Below are positions 54,095 through 61,918 of a stretch of 64,000 nt of DNA, in pieces (the first letter of the stretch is position 1; each line of letters begins with the position of its first letter). The notes beneath the pieces are model-generated. The model was not told where the DNA came from. It saw nothing but the letters and a program-made list of their open reading frames with translations, and searched no databases. Both the position numbers and the translations under genes were made by a program. This stretch comes from Streptomyces sp. NBC_01231. Its GTDB lineage: Bacteria > Actinomycetota > Actinomycetes > Streptomycetales > Streptomycetaceae. The DNA is taken from NCBI GenBank assembly GCA_035999765.1, contig CP108521.1, positions 4,960,001 to 5,024,000 on the forward strand, in the 5' to 3' direction.

Positions 54095-54745
54095 ATGAGG
54101 CCTGTGAGTTCCCTCTTCCGTACCCGCAAGGCGACATCCGTGGCCGTGGTCATCGCCGTGGCGGCCTCCGCCACCGTAGTCACTGGCGCCACGGCCTCCG
54201 GGAAGCCACCGGAAGGGCCGGTGCACGCAAGTGTGACCGGGTCGGCCCAGTTCCGGTTGCCGTATGTGAATGACGCCGACATCCGTTCGTTCACGTTCGA
54301 CGCGCACGCTGCCCCGTACAGCAGACCGGTCCCCCGCGTATCCACCGGCTTACCGACCGACGCGTATGGCAAGGTGGCCGTCTCCCACTACTCTGCGGAG
54401 CAGGACATCACGTACACCGCCGAAGGCAAGGTGGACTGCCTGGTGACCGCGCCGGGCAGCGCGACCCTCACTGCGGTCATCACCGAGGTGAGCGCCGGAG
54501 GGCCGGACTGGCTGGGAAAGCGGCTGGGGTTCAGTGTCCATGACGGCGGCGGGGACAAGCCCGGGAAAGGGTCACGGGATCGGGTGGGATTCTCCTGGGC
54601 AGACGGGGTGAACACGACATACACCGATGAGGGCGATGTGGCGTCCCCGGTGGGTCCGTGCATGGCGCCTGCCGCCTTCGCACCCGTCAGCAAGGGCGGG
54701 TACCGAGTCCGGCACGCCGACCTGCCGCTGTGGCCGACAGGCTAG
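54095..54745 (+). CDS. Secreted protein of unknown function
   Basis: 216 residues from ATG 54095 (GGAG five bases upstream). Signal peptide: SLFRTRKA then TSVAVVIAVAASATVVTGA. The mature part (DADIRSFTFDAHAAPYSRP, VAVSHYSAEQDITYTAEGKV, RDRVGFSWADGV) is beta-rich with one likely disulfide (Cys in KVDCLV and GPCMAP). No domain recognised. Odd position: between att copy 2 and int2, where AICEs normally have nothing. Confidence 0.75.
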   Translation: MRPVSSLFRTRKATSVAVVIAVAASATVVTGATASGKPPEGPVHASVTGSAQFRLPYVNDADIRSFTFDAHAAPYSRPVPRVSTGLPTDAYGKVAVSHYSAEQDITYTAEGKVDCLVTAPGSATLTAVITEVSAGGPDWLGKRLGFSVHDGGGDKPGKGSRDRVGFSWADGVNTTYTDEGDVASPVGPCMAPAAFAPVSKGGYRVRHADLPLWPTG

Positions 54746-54863
54746 ACCTCCGCTGGCGCACCGTTGTCCGGCATAACCGTTCGGGGAGGCATCACCGTGA
54801 CGCCTTCCCGAACGGTCCCATTCGTAGCCCGATGCCACTTATGTTCCACCAGTAGCTTCGGGT

Positions 54864-56117
54864 TCAGGAACAGGCACTGTCAGTCGGTCGTCGGCGGCTC
54901 CCAAGCACGTCCCCAACTTGCTGTGCGACCTTGCGAAGCATGCTCCCCGTCACGTGCATGTACCGAGCGCGCATCCGGGCCGCTCCCCCAGGCTCCCAAC
55001 CCATGATCGAGTCGATCACGACGTCCGGGACGCCGAGGATCAGGAGGACGGTCGCGGCGGTGTGGCGAGCGTCATGGAGACGGCCGTTCCGGACACCGGC
55101 ATCCCGGAGCAGCCGCTTCCAGGTGTGGAAGTCGGTGTTCGGGCTCAGCGCGCCGCCGATCGGCGAGGCGAAGACGTACCCCTTGCCCTCCCAGTCGGCA
55201 CCGGCCGCGATCCGCTCCCGCTCCTGGGCTTCCTGGTGCTGGCGGAGGATCTTGATCAGTGGATCGGGCAGGCCGATGGTTCGGCGTCCGGCTCGGGACT
55301 TGGTGGACTTGTGCTCGCGCCGGGTCTGCCCGCGGTTGGGACAGTAGCCCGCTTTCCGGCCGCACGGATTGGCACCGCAGCCGTGCGCGTACTTGGGGCG
55401 GAGCCGGTTCTTACGGATGCGGACGTACCCCGCCGCCAGGTCGACGTCTTCCCAGTGGAGCCCGAGCGCTTCACCTTGGCGGAGACCGAGCGCCAGGGCG
55501 ACGACCCAGCGGGCGCTGTTGCGGAGCTTGGCCGCTTCGACGACGAGGCTCTGTACCTCCTCGATCGTGTAAGGCTCGATGTCCTCCTCTTCGAGGCGGG
55601 GAGCCTTGGCGATCTCGGCCGCATTGGTGACGACGTGGCCGCGTCGCACGGCCTCACCGAGGGCGACCCGGATCGTGCGGTGCGCGTGGTGGGCGGTGCC
55701 GGCGGAGCTCCCGGACGTCTGCATCTTCCGGTAGAAGCGTTCGAGGTGCTCCGGCTCCAGGCGGTCGAGCTTGTGAGCACCCAGGCCGGGGACGAGGTGA
55801 ACGCGTACGTCGACCTCGTACCCGTCGTACGTGTTCTCCGAGACATACGGCTTGGCGATGTTCTCGACCCAGTGCTCAAGCCAGCTCTGGACTGTCCAGC
55901 CCTTGCCCGGCTTCCGAAGCTTCCTGTCGTCGCGGGCCCGCTCCATCTCGCGGACCGCCTTGGTCACCTCGGCCTTTGTCTTCCGCTCGACGTGACGGCG
56001 GTCGGGCTTGCCGTCATCGCGGACGCCGACGGTCACCCGGCCGTGCCACTTTCCGTCCTTGCCGAGGTAGATGGATGAGGCCCCGTTGGGCTGTCGGGTG
56101 CGCTTGTTCTCTGCCAT
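54864..56117 (-). CDS. int: Tyrosine integrase of element 2
   Basis: 417 residues. Arg in ALGLRQGEALGLHW, HDARHTAATVLL and nucleophile Tyr in MRARYMHVTG are intact, so it may still be active. Clearly homologous to the element 1 integrase (shared WVENIAKP and VSENTYDGYEV) but diverged throughout and with a different C terminus. Ten bases after xis2; there is no structured leader here. Confidence 0.95.
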   Translation of the reverse strand: MAENKRTRQPNGASSIYLGKDGKWHGRVTVGVRDDGKPDRRHVERKTKAEVTKAVREMERARDDRKLRKPGKGWTVQSWLEHWVENIAKPYVSENTYDGYEVDVRVHLVPGLGAHKLDRLEPEHLERFYRKMQTSGSSAGTAHHAHRTIRVALGEAVRRGHVVTNAAEIAKAPRLEEEDIEPYTIEEVQSLVVEAAKLRNSARWVVALALGLRQGEALGLHWEDVDLAAGYVRIRKNRLRPKYAHGCGANPCGRKAGYCPNRGQTRREHKSTKSRAGRRTIGLPDPLIKILRQHQEAQERERIAAGADWEGKGYVFASPIGGALSPNTDFHTWKRLLRDAGVRNGRLHDARHTAATVLLILGVPDVVIDSIMGWEPGGAARMRARYMHVTGSMLRKVAQQVGDVLGSRRRPTDSACS

Positions 56118-56127
56118 GCCGTCCCCC

Positions 56128-56361
56128 TCAGGCCGCTGCTGCGGGGCTGTGCCGCAGCTTGGCCACGTAGGCGGGCAGAGCGTCGGCGGGAACCCGACGC
56201 AGCCGCCCGACCGTCACCGATTCGATCTCTCCGGCCAGGACGAGCCGGAAGCACGTCGTACGCCCGATACGGAGCCGCCGAGCCGCCTCTTCGACGGTCA
56301 GCAACACCAAGGAGGAGTCGGCCACCTCCAGGACGGCGACGGTGGAACTGGACTCAGCCAC
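56128..56361 (-). CDS. xis: Excisionase of element 2
   Basis: 77 residues from GTG 56359-56361. LLTVEEAARRLRIGRTTCFR is the same HTH as in xis of element 1. The start overlaps the stop of the rep remnant (GTGGCTGA), preserving the rep-xis-int order of pSAM2. Confidence 0.92.
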   Translation of the reverse strand: MAESSSTVAVLEVADSSLVLLTVEEAARRLRIGRTTCFRLVLAGEIESVTVGRLRRVPADALPAYVAKLRHSPAAAA

Positions 56362-56714
56362 GGGTCGGTTCTCCTTCCGTTCCGGGGGCGGGTTCGAGGG
56401 TTTCGGCGAGCCAGGTTTCGGCGTCGGTGAGGCCGGTTCCGGCGTAGACCCAGTGGGCGAGGACGAGGGTCGTGTTCACCACCTCCGAATTTTCGGAAGT
56501 GGTTGCTTGGGCGCGGCGCCAGTTGGCGCGGGCGTTGCGGAGAGCGCCGAGGGTGGTGGAGTAGCGGCGGGACTTGGTGGAGAAGTGGCCGCGGAAGCCG
56601 AGCATGTGAGCCCAGGCCCGGAGCCGGAGTTCTTCGAGTTCCTTGCGTGCGCCGAGGGTCCAGGCGGTTCGGATCATGCGGCGGGCGTGGTCGCTGACGT
56701 CGATCTGGGCAAGT
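56354..56714 (-). pseudogene. 3' remnant of a repSA-like replication initiator
   Basis: The frame reads LAQIDVSDHARRMIRTAWTL, then RAWAHMLGFRGHFSTKSRRY, then TLVLAHWVYAGTGL, the conserved C-terminal part of RepSA-type rolling-circle initiators. Only about 120 of an expected 450 or more residues remain; upstream the frame becomes Arg-rich nonsense and coincides with another gene's start. Replication through this protein is lost. Confidence 0.8.
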
Positions 56715-56787
56715 TTGCGAAGGACAGGGCGGCGGCGATGACGGCTTGGACGAGCACCGCATCGATACGGGCCAGTTGGGCGCGCAT
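56674..56787 (-). pseudogene. 5' remnant of an spdB (DUF2637) gene fused to rep
   Basis: ATG 56785-56787 with GAAGGAG seven bases upstream opens MRAQLARIDAVLVQAVIAAA then LSFA, the start of DUF2637/SpdB proteins. It then runs out of frame into rep sequence and stops at 56674. The junction lies near 56715. Confidence 0.75.
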
Positions 56788-56875
56788 GCTGCGGCTCCTT
56801 CCGGGTTCAGGCATCGGAGGGGTAGGGGCCTGGCGTGAGGCGGTCACGCCGGCCGTGGTGGGGAGACGGAGTGGC

Positions 56876-58252
56876 TCAGTCGGTGACTGGTCGCGGCTTG
56901 ACGACCGGGGCCGGGGACTCGACCGGCCGTGCGGGCGCGTCGGGCCGGAAGGGCTTGAGCGCGTGCAGGTCCGGGACCAGGTCGGCAGTCATGTGGCAGG
57001 TCTCGGCAGCGTCGGCGAGGGAGAGGTACGGCGTGCGGATGCGGGACCAGCCGCCGGAGGTGTCACCGGCAACGGCGAGGCCGGGCCGCTCGGCAGCGAT
57101 GGCGCAGGCGGCGGAGACCGCTTCGGGGGCGATGTCGCCGAGTGCCATCTTGGCGGAGGCTTCGTCGTTGACGCGGTGGCAGACCCGGCCGGTGAGTTGG
57201 GCCCTGAGCATGGTGGCGCCCTTGCCCAGTTCGGCGCCGAAGCGCTGTCCGCAGACCTCCAGGTAGATGCCGGCCGCGCGGCCGAGCTGGGCGAGGCGGA
57301 TGAGCTGGGTGACCATCTCGTCCCGCCGCTCCTCGTCCTTGCGCGTGGCGACGAGGAACAGTTCGGCCACCTCATCCACGAACAGCACGACGGGCACCGG
57401 GCGTTCGTGCTCGGGCAGACCCCAGATGTCGGAGGTGATCTCCTCGTCCGGAGTGGTCGGCGCGATGCCCTGCCGGGCCTTGATCAGGTCATATCGGTCC
57501 TCCATTTCACCGATGAGCACGGGCAGCAGTTCGGCGGCCTGCTCGGGGTCGGTGGCCAGCGCCGACAGTCGCGGAGCGAAGGGCGCCAGCTCCACACCGC
57601 GCTTGCAGTCAATACCGACCAGGGCGACCGGCTGCCGGGCGAGTCCGGCGACGAGGTGGCGCAGGTACATGGACTTGCCCGACAGCGTCGCGCCGAGGGT
57701 GAGGCAGTGGGGCACAGTCCGGTAGTCCCGTACGAAGGGAGTGGCGTCCTCCCGCAGCGCCACCGGGACCTTCAGAAACCCTTCCGCAGCTGTGCGCGGC
57801 ATGCGGACCTTGCGCAGCACGTCGAAGCCGACGAGCCGCAGTTCGACGACACCGGGCTTGATCGTGGTGACGTAGACGGCGTGAACTCCCCAGGCGTGCC
57901 GCAGCCGTTCGGTCGAGGCGGCGACGTCGGCGGGTTCCTGGCCCGGGGCGAGCCGCAGACGAAGCCGCAGTCCGGTCGACGTAGGGCGGACGATTCCGCG
58001 ACGCGGCGGGACGGGCCGGACCTCCCGTCGGGTGGTGGCCTTGACCGCCAGAACCCGCAGCCGGGAGGGCGCCACCGTCAGGCCGCAGGCTTCCATGACC
58101 GAGCTGTACGAGCTGAGCAGCCGGGCCGTGGATATCGGCAGGCCGACCGTGGACCAGTAGAGGCCGGGGTGGTTGGCCCGGGCGTAGGCAGCCCCGCCGC
58201 CGAGCGCGGCGACAGGACCACCCACCTCCACAAGCGTTGCCAGGTCGGTCAT
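56876..58252 (-). CDS. tra: FtsK/SpoIIIE-type plasmid transfer protein (TraSA-like)
   Basis: 458 residues from ATG 58250-58252. Walker A LTLGATLSGKSMYLRHL, Walker B PVPVVLFVDEVAELFLV, and the arginine-finger region LGRAAGIYLEVCGQRFGAE. This is the compact TraSA form, unlike the 741-residue version in element 1. It lacks clear transmembrane segments beyond a weak one near residue 15. Intact, with its upstream partner gene truncated. Confidence 0.9.
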   Translation of the reverse strand: MTDLATLVEVGGPVAALGGGAAYARANHPGLYWSTVGLPISTARLLSSYSSVMEACGLTVAPSRLRVLAVKATTRREVRPVPPRRGIVRPTSTGLRLRLRLAPGQEPADVAASTERLRHAWGVHAVYVTTIKPGVVELRLVGFDVLRKVRMPRTAAEGFLKVPVALREDATPFVRDYRTVPHCLTLGATLSGKSMYLRHLVAGLARQPVALVGIDCKRGVELAPFAPRLSALATDPEQAAELLPVLIGEMEDRYDLIKARQGIAPTTPDEEITSDIWGLPEHERPVPVVLFVDEVAELFLVATRKDEERRDEMVTQLIRLAQLGRAAGIYLEVCGQRFGAELGKGATMLRAQLTGRVCHRVNDEASAKMALGDIAPEAVSAACAIAAERPGLAVAGDTSGGWSRIRTPYLSLADAAETCHMTADLVPDLHALKPFRPDAPARPVESPAPVVKPRPVTD

Positions 58253-58413
58253 CAGGCCGTGGCCCCCACAGCGGCCGGGAACGCGGCCGGAGTGACGGCG
58301 GCGGCGCGGAACGCGATGCCGTGCCGCTGCTGCCCGTTGAACACGCTCTCCCACGGCCGGGCAATCAGCCCAGGCAGCGAGACAGGGGCACCGAGCGCGA
58401 GCCTCTCGGGGGC
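58252..58413 (-). pseudogene. 3' remnant of the gene that precedes traSA
   Basis: The frame ends with PWESVFNGQQRHGIAFRAAA...VTPAAFPAAVGATA and a stop that overlaps the tra ATG (TGATG), the normal coupling. It has no start codon before an in-frame stop at 58414-58416, so the 5' part is gone. Confidence 0.6.
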
Positions 58414-58455
58414 TCAGGCGAGCGGCACACGGCAGGAGCCCCGCTGTATTGGCAG

Positions 58456-58500
58456 TTGACAGCATTCCTAGGCACCTGCAAGCATTCGTTTGCACCTAGG
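58456..58500 (+). promoter_or_regulatory. Promoter/operator of the ArsR-like gene
   Basis: TTGACA at 58456-58461 is followed by a compound repeat: CCTAGG at 58467 and 58495 enclosing TGCAAG...TTTGCA. Its right arm overlaps the ribosome site, suiting autorepression by the encoded winged-helix protein. Confidence 0.6.
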
Positions 58501-58506
58501 AGGGGC

Positions 58507-58842
58507 ATGGAGATTTCCGAAGTGACGGGGGACCAGCTGGTACGGATCCTGGCCACGCTTGCGAACCCACACAGAGTGCGAATTCTCGCCTCCCTCGCCG
58601 GTGGACGGGAGTACGTGAGTCGGCTGGCCCGCCAGCTCGGCATCAGTCGGGCACTGCTCCAGGTCCACCTGCGCAAGCTGGAAGCAGCAGGCCTGGTGAC
58701 CTCGACGTTCGTGCTTTCCGAGGACGGCAAGGCGATGAAGTTCTACGAGATCGAGCCGTTTTCACTGCACTTGACTCCCGAGGCCTTGGTAGCAGCCGCG
58801 CACTCGATCACCACAGACTCAAACCAAGGAGAAAATCGATGA
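58507..58842 (+). CDS. ArsR-like winged-helix regulator
   Basis: 111 residues; AGGAGG just before ATG 58507. ANPHRVRILASLAGGREYVS and LARQLGISRALLQVHLRKLEA form an ArsR-type wHTH; no metal-binding cysteines, so it does not sense metals by the classical site. Coupled (ATGA) to the membrane protein that follows. Confidence 0.88.
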   Translation: MEISEVTGDQLVRILATLANPHRVRILASLAGGREYVSRLARQLGISRALLQVHLRKLEAAGLVTSTFVLSEDGKAMKFYEIEPFSLHLTPEALVAAAHSITTDSNQGENR

Positions 58843-59120
58843 ACCCCTCAGTGTTGGCCGCTGACTATGACGGCATGCTCTGGTCCCTTGAATCGACTGG
58901 ATTTATCGTCGTATTAGCGATCCTTGCCATTTGGCCGTCGATAGCCATCTGGCGCGCCAAGTCCACAATGTCCCGCGAGTCGGACTATAAGCACATCGCA
59001 GAGAAGGCGGTCGCCGCCCAGCAGGACACCGAACGCGAGCTGATCGAAGTGCGCCTGCAACTTAACGACATGAGTGACCGGGTGAAATCCGTCGAGCGGG
59101 TCCTGAAGGACATCGACTGA
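58839..59120 (+). CDS. Small membrane protein with coiled coil, partner of the ArsR-like regulator
   Basis: 93 residues. One transmembrane segment (FIVVLAILAIWPSIAIW) then a predicted coiled coil (KAVAAQQDTERELIEVRLQL, then NDMSDRVKSVERVLKDI). It may sequester the regulator at the membrane, an idea based only on the coupling. Function unknown. Confidence 0.75.
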   Translation: MNPSVLAADYDGMLWSLESTGFIVVLAILAIWPSIAIWRAKSTMSRESDYKHIAEKAVAAQQDTERELIEVRLQLNDMSDRVKSVERVLKDID

Positions 59121-59189
59121 AGGAGCTTTCGTGAGCCGAAGCTCAACCGGTATGACCGCCACCGACCGAGCCACATAGAGCACCGGATC

Positions 59190-59285
59190 AGAAGGTTGCA
59201 GGTTCGAATCTTGCTGAGTGCACAGCTGGCCAGAGGCCCCGTGGAGGAATCCATGGGGCCTCTGGCTTTTGTGTTGACGGCAGTG
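59190..59285 (+). repeat. tRNA-Arg 3'-end fragment with terminator and arm repeats (attachment scar)
   Basis: CGGATCAGAAGGTTGCAGG then TTCGAATCTTGCTGAG is the 3' half of a tRNA-Arg-like sequence, with no pairing 5' half nearby. It is followed by a hairpin (59229-59266) and GTTGACGGCAGTGGTTGACGG at 59273. This is the layout of an integrative-element end. Confidence 0.7.
59229..59270 (+). terminator. Hairpin terminator behind the tRNA-Arg fragment
   Basis: 12-bp stem GCCAGAGGCCCC / GGGGCCTCTGGC, 14-base loop, then TTTT. Confidence 0.75.
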
Positions 59286-59419
59286 GTTGACGGCAACCTT
59301 CCAGAGGAGCTGCCGCAGGATCGATGGGAAGGTGCCTAGCGGATCATGGGACCCATCTGATGCGGAAGTGAGTGCCCGTACTCATGCGCCGCCTTACGCG
59401 CGTGGGCAGGGTGGCGAGT

Positions 59420-59828
59420 ATGGACTTACCCGTTGCCCCTCCGGCCTTCGATGCCACCACCGGCTCCAGGCAGCGGCGCCGTGTGGACCGGGGTGCCGAC
59501 ATCGCAGCCGGGTGCGGTCTCGTGTTCCTGGAGCTGATCGCCCTGGCGGTGATCTTCGGACTCTGGTTCCTGTCCGGTTTCAATCTCGACCCGGAGAAAA
59601 CCGTCACGACCGATCCCTTGTGGGGCTATCTGGTCGCCGCCGGCGGAGTCGGAGTCCTCGCCATTGCGGCGGTCGTGACAGCCGCAATGGGTCGACGCCG
59701 TCGTGACGGTTGTCACCCAAGCTGTTATGGCCATCATGATCTTCTTGGGAGGGGGTGAGGTCCAGCCTCACCAGGATCAGTTGTGTCACGACGTGCCGTC
59801 AGCGGCCAGTTGCAAGGACAGCGGCTAA
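59420..59828 (+). pseudogene. Frameshifted membrane protein (DUF6234-like)
   Basis: From ATG 59420 the frame gives two hydrophobic segments (GLVFLELIALAVIFGLWFL, YLVAAGGVGVLAIAAVVTA) and then near 59690 turns into Arg/Cys/His-rich nonsense ending at 59758. The other frame continues sensibly (AVVTVVTQAVMAIMIFLGGG, then EVQPHQDQLCHDVPSAAS) to a stop at 59826-59828 formed at the IS boundary. A single-base change near 59685-59695 explains both. DUF6234 membership is from memory. Confidence 0.6.
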
Positions 59829-59913
59829 GGAGTGTCCCGTATCTGTCGACTTGCCCCGGGCAGGCTGTGGCCGTCAGAGGCCGGAGGTGCACAACACATT
59901 GAGGCTCGGCGCG

Positions 59914-60528
59914 TCATCTGCGGCTGGATGCTCTTTGCAGCAGGTGGTCGATGTGGCGTTGGAGGATAACCCGCGCCATCTCCGGAGAGTGGTGGCCTGC
60001 AAGGACGTGGACCGTGAGGCCATCAGCCAAAGCGAGCAGAGTGTGGGCCTCGCGGGTGGGGTCGAGGTGCTGCGGGATTTCCTGGGTGTCCTGGCCATAG
60101 CGGATGAGCCACACGATGAGGTCGTGGAGCTTGGCATAGGTGTCGCGCAGGACGGCGGATAGTTTCTCGCTGGCCGGTGCGTGGGTGACGAAGGCCAGCC
60201 AGACGTGCGCCTGCGTCTTCGATTCCTCATTGAGCAAGGCTAGTTCGGCCAGGGTGTGTGACAGCAGAGTGGATGCGGCCTGAGGGGCGGAGGCTGTGGC
60301 GATGCGCTGGTTGGCGCGTTCGCTGACGTGTTGGGAGACATGCTCCAGCGCGAAGAGCAGCATGTCCTCCTTGGTGCGGAAACACCGCTGGACGGCGCCC
60401 ATGGACACGTCCGCCTGAGCGGCGACGTCGCGGAGGCTGACGGCTTCCATGCCGGAACGCGCGATCAGCGTGCAGACCGCCTCGGCGATCCGGCGGCGTC
60501 GGTCCTCGTAGTCGACCTGCCTGGGCAC
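59914..60528 (-). CDS. TetR-family regulator (BetI-like)
   Basis: 204 residues. HTH MEAVSLRDVAAQADVSMGAV then QRCFRTKEDML; C-terminal ligand domain ending with VILQRHIDHLLQR. Divergent from the small membrane protein gene, with two matching palindromes in the gap (60550, 60588), so it probably represses both. Lies within the IS ends. Confidence 0.9.
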   Translation of the reverse strand: MPRQVDYEDRRRRIAEAVCTLIARSGMEAVSLRDVAAQADVSMGAVQRCFRTKEDMLLFALEHVSQHVSERANQRIATASAPQAASTLLSHTLAELALLNEESKTQAHVWLAFVTHAPASEKLSAVLRDTYAKLHDLIVWLIRYGQDTQEIPQHLDPTREAHTLLALADGLTVHVLAGHHSPEMARVILQRHIDHLLQRASSRR

Positions 60529-60549
60529 GCTTAGCTCCTCCTGTTTTCC

Positions 60550-60601
60550 GATGCACTTGCATCATATCCGGTTCCGCTGCACGATGTGATGCGATCGCAT
60601 C
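60550..60601. promoter_or_regulatory. TetR operators
   Basis: GATGCACTTGCATC (60550-60563) and GATGCGATCGCATC (60588-60601) share GATGC(N)4GCATC and sit in the divergent promoter region, centres 38 bases apart. Confidence 0.72.
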
Positions 60602-60637
60602 GAAAACGATGTGCACCCACCGGAGAGGACGCCCGTC

Positions 60638-60898
60638 ATGGCGAAGCAGTTCAAGAAGTCGGACAACAGCTCAGGCCAGGGGCTGCTCTGGTTGTTCGGT
60701 GCCATCCTGGCCATCCAGGGGTTCGGCTCCGCCATCACGGAGGCCGGATGGGATACAAGCTTCGGTGTCGCCGGCCTTCTGCGGGCAGCCCACGTGCCTG
60801 AGTGGGGGACCCTCCTGGTCGGCTTTGCAGGTGCCGCCCTGCTGGTGACAGCGGCGCGCCGTCACCATGCGAGGAGGCAGGCGCACCGACATCCGTGA
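60638..60898 (+). CDS. Small membrane protein next to tetR
   Basis: 86 residues from ATG 60638. Two hydrophobic segments (GLLWLFGAILAIQGFGSAI and WGTLLVGFAGAALLVTAA) and a His/Arg-rich tail. Likely target of the divergent TetR. Function unknown. Confidence 0.72.
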   Translation: MAKQFKKSDNSSGQGLLWLFGAILAIQGFGSAITEAGWDTSFGVAGLLRAAHVPEWGTLLVGFAGAALLVTAARRHHARRQAHRHP

Positions 60899-60940
60899 GC
60901 GGTCCAGAGGCCAACCACCGCTGCGGGGGAAGCTCTTGGC

Positions 60941-61759
60941 ATGACTGGTGTGATCACGGCGTCGGAGCCTTCCTGGATAGCCCCGTTCACCGGGCTGAAC
61001 CCACGGCTGTTCCAGAAGCTGGTGACAGGCTTGCGCCGCGACGGCGCTGATGCGGTACAGCGCGGCCGGCCGTGGAGCCTGCCACTGGAGGACAGGGCCC
61101 TGCTGGTCGCCGCCTACTGGCGCACCAACCTGCCCCTGCGACAGCTCGCCCCGCTGTTCGGCGTCTCGAAGTCCTCCGCCGACCGGATCATCAATGACCT
61201 CGGCCCGCGCTTGGCATTGCAGCAGCGCCGCCGCTACCGCAAGGACACCGTGCTGATCGTGGACGGCACCCTGGTCCCCACCCGCGACCACACCGTCGCC
61301 GAGCAGTCGAAGAACTACCGGTACTCCACCAACCACCAGGTCGTCATCGACGCGGACTCCTGCCTGGTCGTCGCAGTCGGTCGGCCCGTGACGGGCAACC
61401 GCAACGACTGCAAGGCATGGGAAGAGTCCGGCGCCAAGGCGGCGGTCGGTAAGACCACCACGATCGCCGACGGCGGCTACCGCGGCACCGGCCTGGTCAT
61501 TCCCCACCGTCGCACGCGCAAGGACGAGGAACTGGTTGCCTGGAAGGAGGAACACAACCGCTCGCACAAGAGCGTCCGCGCCCGCATGAAGACCTGGAAG
61601 ATACTCCGCGACTGCCGCTTAAAAGGTGACGGCGTCCACCACGCCATGCTCGGCATCGCCCGCCTGCACAACCTCGCCCTCGCCGGAAAACTCGGCAACC
61701 ATCAGGCCACCTACCAAAGACGCACCGTAACCCGAGGTCCATTACGGGACAGCCCTTAG
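60941..61759 (+). CDS. IS5-family DDE transposase
   Basis: 272 residues. HTH in RQLAPLFGVSKSSADRIINDL. DDE residues: VLIVDGTLVP (Asp), TIADGGYRGTG (Asp) and the downstream DDE_Tnp_4-type WKEEHNRSHKSVRARMKTWK (Glu). Complete length for the family, no frameshift. Confidence 0.88.
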   Translation: MTGVITASEPSWIAPFTGLNPRLFQKLVTGLRRDGADAVQRGRPWSLPLEDRALLVAAYWRTNLPLRQLAPLFGVSKSSADRIINDLGPRLALQQRRRYRKDTVLIVDGTLVPTRDHTVAEQSKNYRYSTNHQVVIDADSCLVVAVGRPVTGNRNDCKAWEESGAKAAVGKTTTIADGGYRGTGLVIPHRRTRKDEELVAWKEEHNRSHKSVRARMKTWKILRDCRLKGDGVHHAMLGIARLHNLALAGKLGNHQATYQRRTVTRGPLRDSP

Positions 61760-61781
61760 GTGACCCTAAACCGTGTGCCGC

Positions 61782-61802
61782 CGTCTCAGTTTCCGTCTCA
61801 TT
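61782..61802. repeat. Right arm-type sites of element 2
   Basis: CGTCTCAGT (61782-61790) and CGTCTCATT (61794-61802), matching the left-arm sites at 53927, 53944 and 54005. Confidence 0.6.
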
Positions 61803-61918
61803 CAGCAACGTTCACGGTCGTTCAGCCGGTACCAGGGGCTGAGGGCCGACCGAAAGCCCAGCCGTCGATGACCGCAGGTGACCGCTCCCGTACACACCCC
61901 ACCGCCCCACCACCACAG

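Larger units (their letters stand above)
59826..61758. mobile_element. IS5-like element with passenger genes
   Basis: Left end AGGAGTGTCCCGT (59828) and right end ACGGGACAGCCCT (61744-61756) are inverted repeats matching at 11 of 13, each flanked by TA. No closer left end exists upstream of the transposase, so the tetR and membrane-protein genes lie inside the element. The transposase stop (TAG 61757-61759) is formed partly by the flank. Confidence 0.62.

Noticed and set aside
56342..58459. 705-codon plus-strand frame opposite tra of element 2
   Set aside because: Antisense shadow of the FtsK-type gene and the rep remnant.
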